A DNA stretch of 64,000 nt from Bacteroidota bacterium (GCA_022564295.1 JADFLR010000013.1:31714-95713), one strand, 5' to 3'; numbered from the stretch's first letter, positions 28,954 to 37,178 are shown. Made by a program: numbers and translations. The notes: generated by a model not told the origin, from the letters alone.

Positions 28954-29203
28954 AAGAATTGAGCAATCTCTTCTTTAAGTACATTCTGCCATAATATGTT
29001 TTGAAGTATTTTTCTCTTTTAAGTGCATCTTTTTTATTCAGGCATCCTTCAAATTAAATTAACTTCAAAGGTCTTCTGTATTTTGTTGATTCGACCTCAC
29101 CTTTTTTATGTCGCTCAATTCTTGATTTTAGGTTATTTGTAAACCCGTAATAAAATTTGTGATCTTTTAAACTCTGTAAAATATAAGTATAGTAGAAATT
29201 CAT
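28934..29203 (-). pseudogene. GIY-YIG nuclease-domain gene with one in-frame TAA
   Basis: Reading from ATG at 29203, a 90-codon frame gives MNFYYTYILQSLKDHKFYYG and then FTNNLKSRIERH, with GEVESTKYRRPLKLI before a TAA at 29054-29056 (codon 50). It goes on in the same frame with FEGCLNKKDALKREKYFKTYYG to SGEK and a final TGA. This is the standard small GIY-YIG (UPF0213-like) protein, where Tyr usually sits at the stop position (LIYFE...LNKxDALxRE). A single TAT or TAC to TAA change explains it, with no frameshift. The gene is probably dead unless the stop is read through. Confidence 0.85.
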
Positions 29204-29220
29204 TTACTAAACCTAAAATC

Positions 29221-29265
29221 ATTCCACTGGGTGAACCCGGCTCCGCCGGTTACGAGAAATTTCAA
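29221..29265 (-). pseudogene. Remnant of an NAD-dependent epimerase 5' end, copy 1
   Basis: On the minus strand from the TTG at 29265 the sequence reads LKFLVTGGAGFTQWN. LKFLVTGGAGF is the N-terminal Rossmann start of sugar epimerases; the usual IGS continuation is replaced by TQWN. The switch occurs after GGGTTCA and is followed by CCCAGTGGAAT. The second copy at 29659-29703 switches at the same place. Confidence 0.6.
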
Positions 29266-29275
29266 ATTGTTCACC

Positions 29276-29645
29276 TTTCTTTTTTCTTGATAAAAAAGAA
29301 ACAAAAAATCAAGACTGAAAAATAATTGCTAAAATTATGTTCCGTTACGTTACAGAAAAATAACTCGCTTCGCTTCAAACAGATTTTCTTCCTGATCGCT
29401 TCGAATATCATAATTTCTTAGCGCGTTTCTTTTAATGTCATTTTTTAATTAATAAAAATTCTACTCACCTAAAAAGAATCAGGTATAAAAATTTAATGAA
29501 ACGAAACGTAATTAAATAAATGTTGTCTGAGCGAAAGTAGAGAGCGAGTTCATTTATTTTAGTGGAGTGCAGTTAAATTTTAGTGATTCTTTTTCAGTGA
29601 ATGCTTCTTTTGGTACTTTTCTTACGTTAAGAAAAGGACAAATGA
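29276..29645. repeat. Imperfect inverted repeat pair with hairpins at each end
   Basis: The left end (29276-29325) carries a hairpin of the form TTTCTTTTTT...AAAAAAGAAA followed by a stretch ending in CTGAAAA. The right end (29594-29645) starts with TTTTTCAGTGAATG and carries a matching hairpin TACTTTTCTTACG then TTAAGAAAAGGA. The reverse complement of one end resembles the other, with mismatches. The ~270 bases between hold no gene. This could be a degenerate non-autonomous element; the comparison is by eye only. Confidence 0.4.
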
Positions 29646-29658
29646 CAATCTGAAATAA

Positions 29659-29703
29659 TTCCACTGGGTGAACCCCACGCCACCCGTAACCAAAAACTTC
29701 AAT
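29659..29703 (-). pseudogene. Remnant of an NAD-dependent epimerase 5' end, copy 2
   Basis: From the TTG at 29703 the minus strand reads LKFLVTGGVGFTQWN, again the first residues of a sugar epimerase fused to TQWN. The 18 bases ATTCCACTGGGTGAACCC are identical to those of copy 1 at 29221. The two copies are about 440 bases apart in the same orientation. Both therefore share one junction. Confidence 0.6.
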
Positions 29704-29944
29704 ATGTACCTCTGGAAAATTGGAATGTTGGAATTATTCATCCATCTATGAAGGAGTCTTGCCAATCGCCACTCCTCTGTTTGTCTCGCAGGGCGGGATG
29801 TCGTAAGCTCCATTGGGTTTGTAATGATTTCATTAAGGAGATTAAAATTTTTCCTTTTTAAATCCATACAATATATATATTTTATCTCTTATTCCATCCT
29901 TCCATTATTCTATCTAAACCTTCATCCATTTTAATTTATCATTT

Positions 29945-30139
29945 CTAATTTACAATTGATGCTTGTAATTCTTCAACGTCAGGGGCAGCATACAGGCATT
30001 CATTCAGGTAGTCATAAGGAAGAAATACTTTTATCGTTTTACTGTAGTCTTTTGTCTCTCTTTCAATATTACCATCGTTAAGCAGTTTGCTTTATATCAG
30101 AATTACCAGAAGGCGGTTTAATTAGATGACCTGGCAGGT
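29945..30139 (-). pseudogene. Fragment of an unrecognised gene, frameshifted
   Basis: The minus strand holds a protein-like 45-residue end, from LNDGNIERETKDYSKTIKVF to LPYDYLNECLYAAPDVEEL then QASIVN and TAG at 29945-29947. An in-frame TAA lies a few codons upstream of it. In another frame just upstream, NLPGHLIKPPSGNSDIKQTA also looks coding. A frameshift between the two would make one decayed gene. I do not recognise the family. It follows the hepT pseudogene in the same direction. Confidence 0.4.
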
Positions 30140-30559
30140 TTAAATTTTGCAATAATCTTTAATGATTTTTAGGAAATTTCTAAAATCGGGCATACGATTA
30201 TTAACGATATCAACTAAAATATCCAAGTCCAAACCAAGATAATCGTGGCTTAAACGATTTCTGAAACCTGCCATCTGAACTAATAAGCTTCTTTCGCTTT
30301 AACTAATTAAATTTTCATTAAATAGCAGTTCCGGAATATCTGAATATTGTTCCCATTTTAAGTTGAAGTCCGCCGATGCAATATGCGCCATCATATCGAA
30401 TAAGTTTTGAATAGAAAGATAAATACCCCTCTCTAATATCCAGAGAAGGTCAGTGTCTTTAGCTATATCTTCAATTGTAATATTATTATGTTTTTCAAGA
30501 TTTTTTAAGTTACTTAATAACGCACTTAAATGTTTTTTGATTCTTTCTATATCCGGCAT
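30140..30559 (-). pseudogene. hepT: HepT-like HEPN toxin gene with one in-frame TAA
   Basis: The open frame from ATG at 30559 gives 86 residues (MPDIERIKKHLSALLSNLKN...LLFNENLIS) and stops with TAA at 30299-30301. Beyond that stop the same frame continues: SERSLLVQMAGFRNRLSHDY then LGLDLDILVDIVNNRMPDF, to a TAA at 30140. The second part contains the HEPN ribonuclease motif R-N-x-L-x-H-x-Y (RNRLSHDY). The premature stop therefore removes the active site of the toxin while the rest of the gene is intact. The start overlaps the stop of the MntA-like gene by 1 base (TAATG), the usual arrangement of this type VII toxin-antitoxin pair. Toxin loss with antitoxin retained is a plausible decay state. 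Confidence 0.85.
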
Positions 30560-30984
30560 TATTGAATTTTTTCTTTTATATAAAAATCTTTAATTTTTCT
30601 TAAGTGTTCCGAATCAATATATTCTTTTCTTATTAGATTTTCAAAAAAAACTCGTTTAAAAATATCGCGGTCGAATAACAATAATCCTTTATTCACAATT
30701 CTATGTTGTATTAATAAACCTGCATTGTTCATTACAAGCACATCTATTTTTTTATTTTTAATAATTTTTAATAGCTCACCTGAAAGTAAACTTGCATATC
30801 CAAATGGATAAAGATTAAAATTTTTATAGTTAATCCCGCTTTTTATATAAACAGCTATGTCTATATCATTATAGGAATCTTTTTGAGTAAATGAACCAAA
30901 TATATATGCAAAATCTATTTCAGATTTTTGGTAAAGGTAGTTTCTTATCTTTTCTTTGATATCTTGTTTTTTCATTTCTTTCAT
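30559..30984 (-). CDS. mntA: MntA-like nucleotidyltransferase antitoxin
   Basis: A 141-residue minimal nucleotidyltransferase. The catalytic region is FAYIFGSFTQKDSYNDIDIA near residues 24-43: Gly-Ser followed after eight residues by Asp-x-Asp. Most MntA proteins have ten residues in that gap, so this one is slightly short there. MntA antitoxins silence the HEPN toxin HepT by adding AMP groups to its Tyr. The partner gene directly downstream carries a premature stop. The start ATG at 30984 overlaps the TGA of the hicB-like pseudogene upstream (TGATG), and a second Met at codon 4 is possible. Confidence 0.8.
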   Translation of the reverse strand: MKEMKKQDIKEKIRNYLYQKSEIDFAYIFGSFTQKDSYNDIDIAVYIKSGINYKNFNLYPFGYASLLSGELLKIIKNKKIDVLVMNNAGLLIQHRIVNKGLLLFDRDIFKRVFFENLIRKEYIDSEHLRKIKDFYIKEKIQ

Positions 30985-31184
30985 CAGTTTCTAATCTTAA
31001 TATTTTCATTTTCCTTACCGGATTCATTTTGTGTTTCAAGTAATTTTTTAGCTATATCTTTTGCGATTTCAATCGTTTCTGCAACAGTTCTTCCTTGAGC
31101 AACTTATCCTTGAATATCCTCTGATGTAACCAGAAATACGCATTCTGGTATCATCTCAATATGAATATTAATAATATTTTCCAT
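30984..31184 (-). pseudogene. HicB-like antitoxin gene with one in-frame TAA
   Basis: From ATG at 31184 a 67-codon frame reads MENIINIHIEMIPECVFLVT, then SEDIQG, then TAA at 31104-31106 (codon 27), then in the same frame VAQGRTVAETIEIAKDIAKK and on to KIRN and TGA at 30984. HicB antitoxins normally read TSxDxxGLVAQGRTxxE, so the stop replaces a Leu (TTA to TAA). No frameshift is needed. The partner hicA toxin is not seen upstream. The final TGA overlaps the mntA start, so these genes may once have been one transcript. Confidence 0.85.
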
Positions 31185-31570
31185 TTACGACTCTAATTGT
31201 TTTGATTATGATAATAATATAAAATATTTTATTAAATCATCACTAGTTCCATATCCTTAAAATTCATTATTTCAATATTCCATAAATCCGATTTTCCGTA
31301 CATTCATAATCCCGTCAAAAGCCGTGCAAGCATACATCCATCCAATCAAAGTAGTTATTAGTCATTGTGCGGGATTCTGCACACAGGACTCAGGAGACAG
31401 GAGTAAGAAGACATTTATCGTCATTGATAATTTATATTTAGTTCTTAGTGAGTGGTTCGAGTTTAACGGTGTTTATTTTGTCCTTTGTACTTTATAATCA
31501 CCTTTCCCCGCCAGGAGCGGCCAGGCATACAAACATTCAATTTTCAATCGTCAATCATCAATCTTTAGTT
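31185..31570. other. Intergenic gap, no gene supported
   Basis: About 390 bases between the toxin-antitoxin remnants and the outer-membrane-type gene. The sequence has scattered short frames on both strands and no family match. A 67-codon plus-strand frame (31448-31651) overlaps the 3' end of the neighbouring gene on the other strand and does not look like a protein. No tRNA or clear terminator is seen. Confidence 0.5.
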
Positions 31571-32758
31571 TTACAACGAAGTGCCAAGTTTAAAGCGGAG
31601 ATTAAAGAAAATTGCTGTGAATCCAAAACTGCCGTCATCAAGGGTTCCTAATGTACCGCTTGGCCCTAAAGCAATGGAACTAAATGACCAGTAATCGAAT
31701 ATCTTTTGAATAATAACATCAAAAACAAATTGCGGTTCACGTTCAGGACTGCTTACCATAGCATCAAACCTGAAATCGAATACACTTCCTGCAAGTGCCA
31801 TTTCTCTACCGGTGTAACCAATGTGAATTTCATCCATAAAACTTGCAACGTATACTTTACTGCGGGTTGAACCTAAAACCTTTAGAGGATAACGGAATTC
31901 CCATGTTATACCTTCTCCTTCAAAAAGATATGGTTGATAACGAATTGTGCCGTCGGGATTGAGCACAACATTACCATTATTTACACCTTTATAAAGATAA
32001 ATTTCTCTTTGAGAATCTGTGAAATCGGATGATGAGCTAATGAAACCAATTTCAAAAAAGTTACCAAAGGGAATAACATAAGTGATCCTGAAACCATCCG
32101 TCACATAAAGATTATTATGTCCGTTAGAACTTCTAAGTTCTGTTATAGCATCTATATTGGAATAAATGCCGCCATAAAACCCTAGTATATGAAAACCAGC
32201 TTCAATGTAATTTGTTTCTGTAGGACCTGAATATTCTGTTTCAATACCGAAAGAAAATCCGGCATCTTTTTTCAATGCCCAGCCAAACCTTTCACCGCCG
32301 AATAGCTGCAGGAAAGGATTAATGTATCCAAGTGTTGAAGATATTTGAAATTTTGTTGGTGGTTTAACCACATTTTTAAATCTTATTTTTTCAATAACTC
32401 TAGTAAAAACACTCCCGAAATTGATTGTTTCTTCAAGGTTTAATTTAAATGGATACGTAACTATTCTTGCTCTTGTTTCAGGTGCCAGTGCCAGAAGGGG
32501 GTATAAAGCTCCCTTTATTGAAATAGTCTGATCGTTTTCATTTCTAAGATCAACTATTATCTCAGCTTTCGGATCAGGCGGATCAATGAACAACTGTTCC
32601 TGTATATGTATAAATAAACTGTCATCCAGGGGTTCCATCTGGTAATAAATTATTGGTTCTTCTTCCTGTGCAACTAAAACGGAAGTTGAGAGTGAATTAA
32701 AGAGTATTACTATTAGCAAAGGTAAGTATTTCCACCATATTGTTTTAAGAGTATTCAT
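31571..32758 (-). CDS. Exported, probably outer-membrane beta-barrel protein of unknown function
   Basis: A 395-residue protein I do not recognise. Residues 1-31 form a signal peptide (hydrophobic stretch YLPLLIVILFNSL, then SVLVAQ before EEE). From about residue 130 onwards there are many alternating aromatic and polar strands (for example FGIETEYSGPTETNYIEAGF and VIPFGNFFEIGFISSSSDF). The C-terminus ends FFNLRFKLGTSL, compatible with a barrel. It stands alone on the minus strand with gaps on both sides, so the context gives no function. It could be a glycan-related envelope protein, but this is a guess. Confidence 0.6.
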   Translation of the reverse strand: MNTLKTIWWKYLPLLIVILFNSLSTSVLVAQEEEPIIYYQMEPLDDSLFIHIQEQLFIDPPDPKAEIIVDLRNENDQTISIKGALYPLLALAPETRARIVTYPFKLNLEETINFGSVFTRVIEKIRFKNVVKPPTKFQISSTLGYINPFLQLFGGERFGWALKKDAGFSFGIETEYSGPTETNYIEAGFHILGFYGGIYSNIDAITELRSSNGHNNLYVTDGFRITYVIPFGNFFEIGFISSSSDFTDSQREIYLYKGVNNGNVVLNPDGTIRYQPYLFEGEGITWEFRYPLKVLGSTRSKVYVASFMDEIHIGYTGREMALAGSVFDFRFDAMVSSPEREPQFVFDVIIQKIFDYWSFSSIALGPSGTLGTLDDGSFGFTAIFFNLRFKLGTSL

Positions 32759-33931
32759 GTCAGTTTCGCACCTAATTATTAAAAAGTAAATTTAACAGGT
32801 CGTTTTTACTCCGACCTTAATATATATTCACTTATTTCATCACTAAATTATTTTAATTTCATTCATTATTTGAACAAAACAGTTTAATGATGCGAAAACT
32901 GTACCAAAGTAAAACAGGTTTAAATTAAAGAGTTTCTTATTCTGTTAAAAATTTATGTTTGTATGAATAAATTGAATCTCAAATTTTATTAAGCTATTCT
33001 GCTATTTAGTAAGTAGTATGCAGACGGCAATTAAGCCCAGTCAAAAGCCGGTCAGGCAGGCATTCTTCCTCTATTCCAATGTTCCGGTATTCCACTTTGC
33101 TTGAATCGCTTTTCACTCATCCTACCTCTTTAACCATTTCATCCATTAGTTTATAAGTTTTCCATGATATTTTTCAAATACCACATGTACTCCAATTAAT
33201 AGAAACTTATTATACAAAATTATCAATTTTCATTGATAGGCAAGGCATAGCTTCGCCACGTTAGTCACAAAATATGTAACAAATAAAAATACAAAAATAA
33301 ATTTGCATATATTAAAATGCTATTTTAGAAACGTATACTGAACCTGCTTACAGAATATTCAGCAGGCAAGCCTGCCATACAAAGCGATGAAGATTTTTTT
33401 CTCTAAACATTGCGCTCGTATACCAACAATCAGATTGCATTTCTCCCAGCCCTACACTCAACTTTTAGTCAGGTTTAGAAATGCCGATATTCCCGATAAA
33501 GTTAGCAATATAACGGGTAAATATTTTTCCCATTTCCAGACAGATAAAATTATAAACCTTATAAATAAATAAGTTTTTTGTTAAAAATTATTACGCAAAA
33601 ATTTATTAAGTTTCAGAAAGAACGTATTTTTAATATATATTGTAAAAAATTAATACTTAAAAAAATTATAGATTCTTGTGATTTGCTACGTAACAATTAC
33701 CGCCTGAACACCTGATAACTAATGCGTTTCATCCACTTTGCCTGCTGAGGTTAAATCATCTAAAAGATAATTATATAATCATATAGCCTTAATTGTTAAA
33801 TAATTTCCTCAGCAAATCTATAAAAACATTTATTAAAAATGAAAATAGGGGATTTAAAGTTTAATTTGATGTATAAAAAATAATTCATAAATTTCTATAG
33901 TATAATTTTAATTCTACTTTATCTAAGTGAT
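32759..33931. other. Long intergenic region without a supported gene
   Basis: Nearly 1.2 kb of AT-rich sequence between two divergent genes. It should contain the promoters of the minus-strand gene ending at 31571 and of the plus-strand SLBB gene starting at 33932. I see a palindrome GCAGGCAAGCCTGC at 33362-33375 and a TATAAT at 33901-33906, 26 bases before the SLBB start, without a good -35 at the proper distance. A 61-codon plus-strand frame at 33387-33572 has no family features. The rest looks like decayed DNA. Confidence 0.5.
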
Positions 33932-34447
33932 ATGAAAAAACTCTACTTACTATTCTTTATTGTATTTATAATTTATCCTGTCTATCTTAATGCGCAGGAG
34001 AAAGATTACCAGATTGGATTGAACCCGAACTATCAACCAACTAGCGGCGGATATTATGATTATTCCGATCCTAACAGTATTAATATTAAAGTTGCTGTAT
34101 GGGGTTATGTAAAATACCCGGGAAGATATGTAATACCGATAAGAAGCGATATTAAAGACCTTATCTCTTATTCAGGCGGAATTAATGATAATGCATTTTT
34201 AGATGATTTAAGAATTTACAGGCTTGATAAAGATTCCACTCAATTGTTATTGAAAATTGATTATGAAGATCTTTGGTGGGGTGAAAATTGGAAACCAAAC
34301 ATCGACCTATCAAAAATGCACGCGGGGGATGTTTTGATAGTACCGGGAAGACCCAGAGTTTATTGGGAAAATTATTTATCCCTGATTCTCTCTTCGCTGG
34401 GATTTTTAATTTCAGTTGCAACGTTAGTAATAACAGCATCAAAATAA
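33932..34447 (+). CDS. Short SLBB-domain polysaccharide-export-like protein
   Basis: A 171-residue exported protein with signal peptide KKLYLLFFIVFIIYPVYLNA. Residues ~45-115 form one SLBB domain (VAVWGYVKYPGRYVIPIRSD, DLISYSGGINDNAFLDDLRI), and HAGDVLIVPG follows, as in Wza-family export proteins. The N-terminal Poly_export domain that defines Wza is absent. A C-terminal hydrophobic stretch (LSLILSSLGFLISVATLVIT) probably anchors it. It is encoded 13 bases upstream of a Wzc-type kinase, so it likely works in export or chain-length control of the glycan made by the minus-strand locus. Confidence 0.78.
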   Translation: MKKLYLLFFIVFIIYPVYLNAQEKDYQIGLNPNYQPTSGGYYDYSDPNSINIKVAVWGYVKYPGRYVIPIRSDIKDLISYSGGINDNAFLDDLRIYRLDKDSTQLLLKIDYEDLWWGENWKPNIDLSKMHAGDVLIVPGRPRVYWENYLSLILSSLGFLISVATLVITASK

Positions 34448-34460
34448 ACAGGAAAGAAAA

Positions 34461-36695
34461 TTGGATAACGGAACACAAAACGATCTTTATACTTCGACTG
34501 ATACCAATACTTTAAAAGATTATATAAGGCTAATCAGAAACAACTGGCTGCCCGTAATTTTAATTACACTAAGTGGTTTAGCTGTTGCCATACTTTATGC
34601 AGTTAATGCTGTAGATATTTATAAGTCTACAACAACATTAAGAATATCTAAAAGTGGTGGTGATGTTTTAACTTCACCTTTAATGCCCGAATTTAATGAT
34701 TGGGGAAACGACAGGTTTATTGCAAATGAAATTGAAGTTATGACATCCTATACAACAAGGGAAAAAGTTGCTTCCGCATTGATTGACAGTTTTTATATGA
34801 ATCCGGATGCATCTAAATATAATGTACTGCTGAATAATGATGTAGATCTGTTTGAATCTCCGAATTCACCAAAGACAATTAATTCGCTTACAAAATCGTT
34901 AGAGGGTGTTTCAGTTGATCAGAAAAGGGGATTGGACATAGTTGAAATTACTGCTGAATCTCCTTCACCCACTGAAGCTGCATTAATCTCTAATACATAT
35001 GCCCACTTGTATATGATTATAAACCTTGACATGAACAGGACCCAGTTAAGACTCGTAACAGATTTCCTTGAAGATCAGAAGTCGGAGAAACAAAAGGAAT
35101 TAAATGATTCAGAGGAAACATTAAAGATCTTTCAGGAAAAGGGCGGGCTTATTGCTCTGGATGAAAGAGCAACTACACTTATAGGTCTTTTGGCAGAATT
35201 CGAATCTCAAAAAGGAGTTACGCAGGTTGATCTGATGGCTTCGAATAAAGTACTTGAAAATCTTCGTAAGGAACTTGAAAGACAGAATCCGAGAATGGCT
35301 GATTATCTAACGAGTTTGTCTTCTCAAACGTATATCACTGCAATTCAGAATGAAATTGTAAAGATGGAAATAAACAGGGAAGTTGCATTATCAAAGAATG
35401 AAGGAAATCAAAAAAACTCCGCTGTAGTTAAAGAGTATGACAGGAAAATATCAAATTTACAAACAGAACGCGATAAACAATTAGAAGTACTTAAAGCAGG
35501 AATATTTGCAAGTAGTCCTGCACAGGTAAAAGAGCTGACACAGAAAATTATTGAACAAGAGGTTAAGAATCAGGCATTGCAAACATCTATTAAGGAATTA
35601 GATAAGATAGTAAAGAGTTATGAGAAACGGTTTTTAAAATTGCCTAAGAGTACACTTGAACTTGCACGATTGAAAAGAAGATTGGAAGCACTTGAAAAAT
35701 TATATCTTTTATTAGAGCAGAGATACCAGGAAGCACTTATAAATGTTGAGTCGCAGCCCGGTAATGTGATTATAATTGATAAGGCAAGAATTCCAAATTC
35801 TCCATCAAAACCAAACAGAACTCTGATTGTTTTAGTAGGATTAGTATTAGGTGCAGGATTAGCATTCGGTTATATATTCATTAGAAATTATTTTGATGAT
35901 ACAATAAAAACACCCGAAGATATTCAGAGTAAAAATATTAATGTGTTAGCGTGGATTCCCAAAATTGAAGGACTTGGAGTAAACGGCAAACAAGATTTTC
36001 AGTTCATCGTAGCAAAAAGTCCTGATTCTATTCCAAGTGAAGCATTCCGTGCATTAAGAACAAGAGTACAGTATTCAAGGATTGCAAAAGATTCGTTAAA
36101 AACTATTCTCATTACTTCTGCAATTCCAAAGGAAGGGAAAACAACTATAAGTATTAATCTTGCAGGCAGTTTTGCACTTACAAATAAAAAGACTTTATTA
36201 ATTGATTGTGATTTAAGAAAGCCCACTGTACATCACGTATTTAAATCACAAAGAGTACCCGGCTTAATAGATTATTTATTCGGGGATGCAAATTTAATTG
36301 AGATAATTAAACCAACTGATATTGATAATTTAAGTTATATTCCAACCGGTACGATTCCTCCAAATCCTGCTGAGATGCTGGATTCAAATCAAATGAGAGA
36401 TCTTCTTGAGAAAATTCGCGCCGAGTATGATTTGGTTGTTATAGATTCACCTCCAATCATTGCAGTTACTGACTCGGAAATTCTTTCTAATATGGTTGAT
36501 GGTACGATCATAGTAGTTTCCGCAGATACAACAGAATTTGATTTGATGGAAAGAGCAGTGGAATTAATCAAGCAGGAGAATACTCATTTTCTCGGTACAG
36601 TTCTAAATAACTTTAGCTTTAAGAGCGGTTACGGTTCGTATTATAAATACTACTACTATTACTCAACACCGGATGCGAAGAGAACTAAAGTTTAG
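34461..36695 (+). CDS. Wzc-type polysaccharide co-polymerase and tyrosine autokinase
   Basis: A 744-residue inner-membrane protein. It has a Wzz domain with a first membrane segment near residues 30-52, a periplasmic coiled-coil-rich region (residues ~200-430) and a second membrane segment near 453-472 after the Pro-rich RIPNSPSKPNRT. The BY-kinase domain has Walker A SAIPKEGKTT near 555, A' LLIDCDLRKP and Walker B LVVIDSPPI near 660. It ends with a Tyr cluster (YGSYYKYYYYYS, residues ~722-735) that would be autophosphorylated. It controls Wzy-dependent polymer length. The start is TTG at 34461, with GGAAAG a few bases upstream. Confidence 0.9.
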   Translation: MDNGTQNDLYTSTDTNTLKDYIRLIRNNWLPVILITLSGLAVAILYAVNAVDIYKSTTTLRISKSGGDVLTSPLMPEFNDWGNDRFIANEIEVMTSYTTREKVASALIDSFYMNPDASKYNVLLNNDVDLFESPNSPKTINSLTKSLEGVSVDQKRGLDIVEITAESPSPTEAALISNTYAHLYMIINLDMNRTQLRLVTDFLEDQKSEKQKELNDSEETLKIFQEKGGLIALDERATTLIGLLAEFESQKGVTQVDLMASNKVLENLRKELERQNPRMADYLTSLSSQTYITAIQNEIVKMEINREVALSKNEGNQKNSAVVKEYDRKISNLQTERDKQLEVLKAGIFASSPAQVKELTQKIIEQEVKNQALQTSIKELDKIVKSYEKRFLKLPKSTLELARLKRRLEALEKLYLLLEQRYQEALINVESQPGNVIIIDKARIPNSPSKPNRTLIVLVGLVLGAGLAFGYIFIRNYFDDTIKTPEDIQSKNINVLAWIPKIEGLGVNGKQDFQFIVAKSPDSIPSEAFRALRTRVQYSRIAKDSLKTILITSAIPKEGKTTISINLAGSFALTNKKTLLIDCDLRKPTVHHVFKSQRVPGLIDYLFGDANLIEIIKPTDIDNLSYIPTGTIPPNPAEMLDSNQMRDLLEKIRAEYDLVVIDSPPIIAVTDSEILSNMVDGTIIVVSADTTEFDLMERAVELIKQENTHFLGTVLNNFSFKSGYGSYYKYYYYYSTPDAKRTKV

Positions 36696-36779
36696 TGCGT
36701 AGTGTATAGGGAGTAGATCATTTTAAATTTATATAATATTTAAAAAAGAACTAAGCACAAAGAACTACGAAACCAAGAA

Positions 36780-37178
36780 CTAATTACACAATTCAATCAA
36801 AACACCGTTTGCTGCTTTGGGATGTAAGAAAGCTATGTTAAGTCCTTCGGCACCTTTACGTGGATGTTCATCAATTAAGTGAATGTTTTTTTCTTCTAAT
36901 TCCTTTAATGATGATTTAATATCTTTTGTTTTAAAAGCAATGTGATGAATTCCTTCACCTCTTTTTTCAATGAACTTACTAATCGGTCCACCCGGTTCGG
37001 TTGATTCTAAAAGTTCAATTTTTGTTTCACCAATTTTGAAAAAAGCTGTTTTTACTTTTTGATCTTTTACTTCTTCAACTGCGTAACATAATAATCCTAA
37101 AACATTTTCATAAAATTCAATTGATTCATCCAAGTTTTTTACGGCTATGCCAATATGTTCAATTTGAGTGAGTTCCAT
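36780..37178 (-). CDS. mce: Methylmalonyl-CoA epimerase
   Basis: I place the start at ATG 37178 (MELTQIEHIGIAVKN), preceded by GAGGG about 5 bases upstream; an in-frame ATG at 37223 would add 15 unlike residues. The 132-residue product has the epimerase pattern IEHIGIAVKNLDESIEFYEN, then GEGIHHIAFKTKDI with the metal His, and ends NGVLIELC with the metal Glu. It interconverts (R)- and (S)-methylmalonyl-CoA in propionate metabolism. The mutase gene lies just upstream on the same strand, so the two form a pathway operon. Confidence 0.9.
   Translation of the reverse strand: MELTQIEHIGIAVKNLDESIEFYENVLGLLCYAVEEVKDQKVKTAFFKIGETKIELLESTEPGGPISKFIEKRGEGIHHIAFKTKDIKSSLKELEEKNIHLIDEHPRKGAEGLNIAFLHPKAANGVLIELCN

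Larger units (their letters stand above)
29204..29944. other. Decayed non-coding segment with gene remnants and inverted repeats
   Basis: No intact gene is seen. The segment holds two short remnants of a sugar-epimerase 5' end (29221-29265 and 29659-29703), two small hairpins (near 29276 and 29607), and a low-complexity stretch between them. An 81-codon minus-strand frame at 29622-29867 merely reads through the second remnant and does not look like a protein. It looks like an accumulation zone for recombination debris next to the glycan operon. Confidence 0.6.

Noticed and set aside
29622..29867. 81-codon minus-strand frame
   Set aside because: It runs through the second epimerase remnant and non-coding DNA; the first 50 residues match nothing and composition is not protein-like.
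28934..31184. Alternative genetic code with TAA as a sense codon
   Set aside because: Core genes such as infC, rpmI, rplT, zapA and rny end with TAA at the expected C-terminus, so TAA is a normal stop here.
31448..31651. 67-codon plus-strand frame
   Set aside because: Overlaps the 3' end of the outer-membrane-type gene on the other strand and shows no family features.
33387..33572. 61-codon plus-strand frame in the long intergenic region
   Set aside because: No ribosome binding site, no recognisable family and atypical composition.
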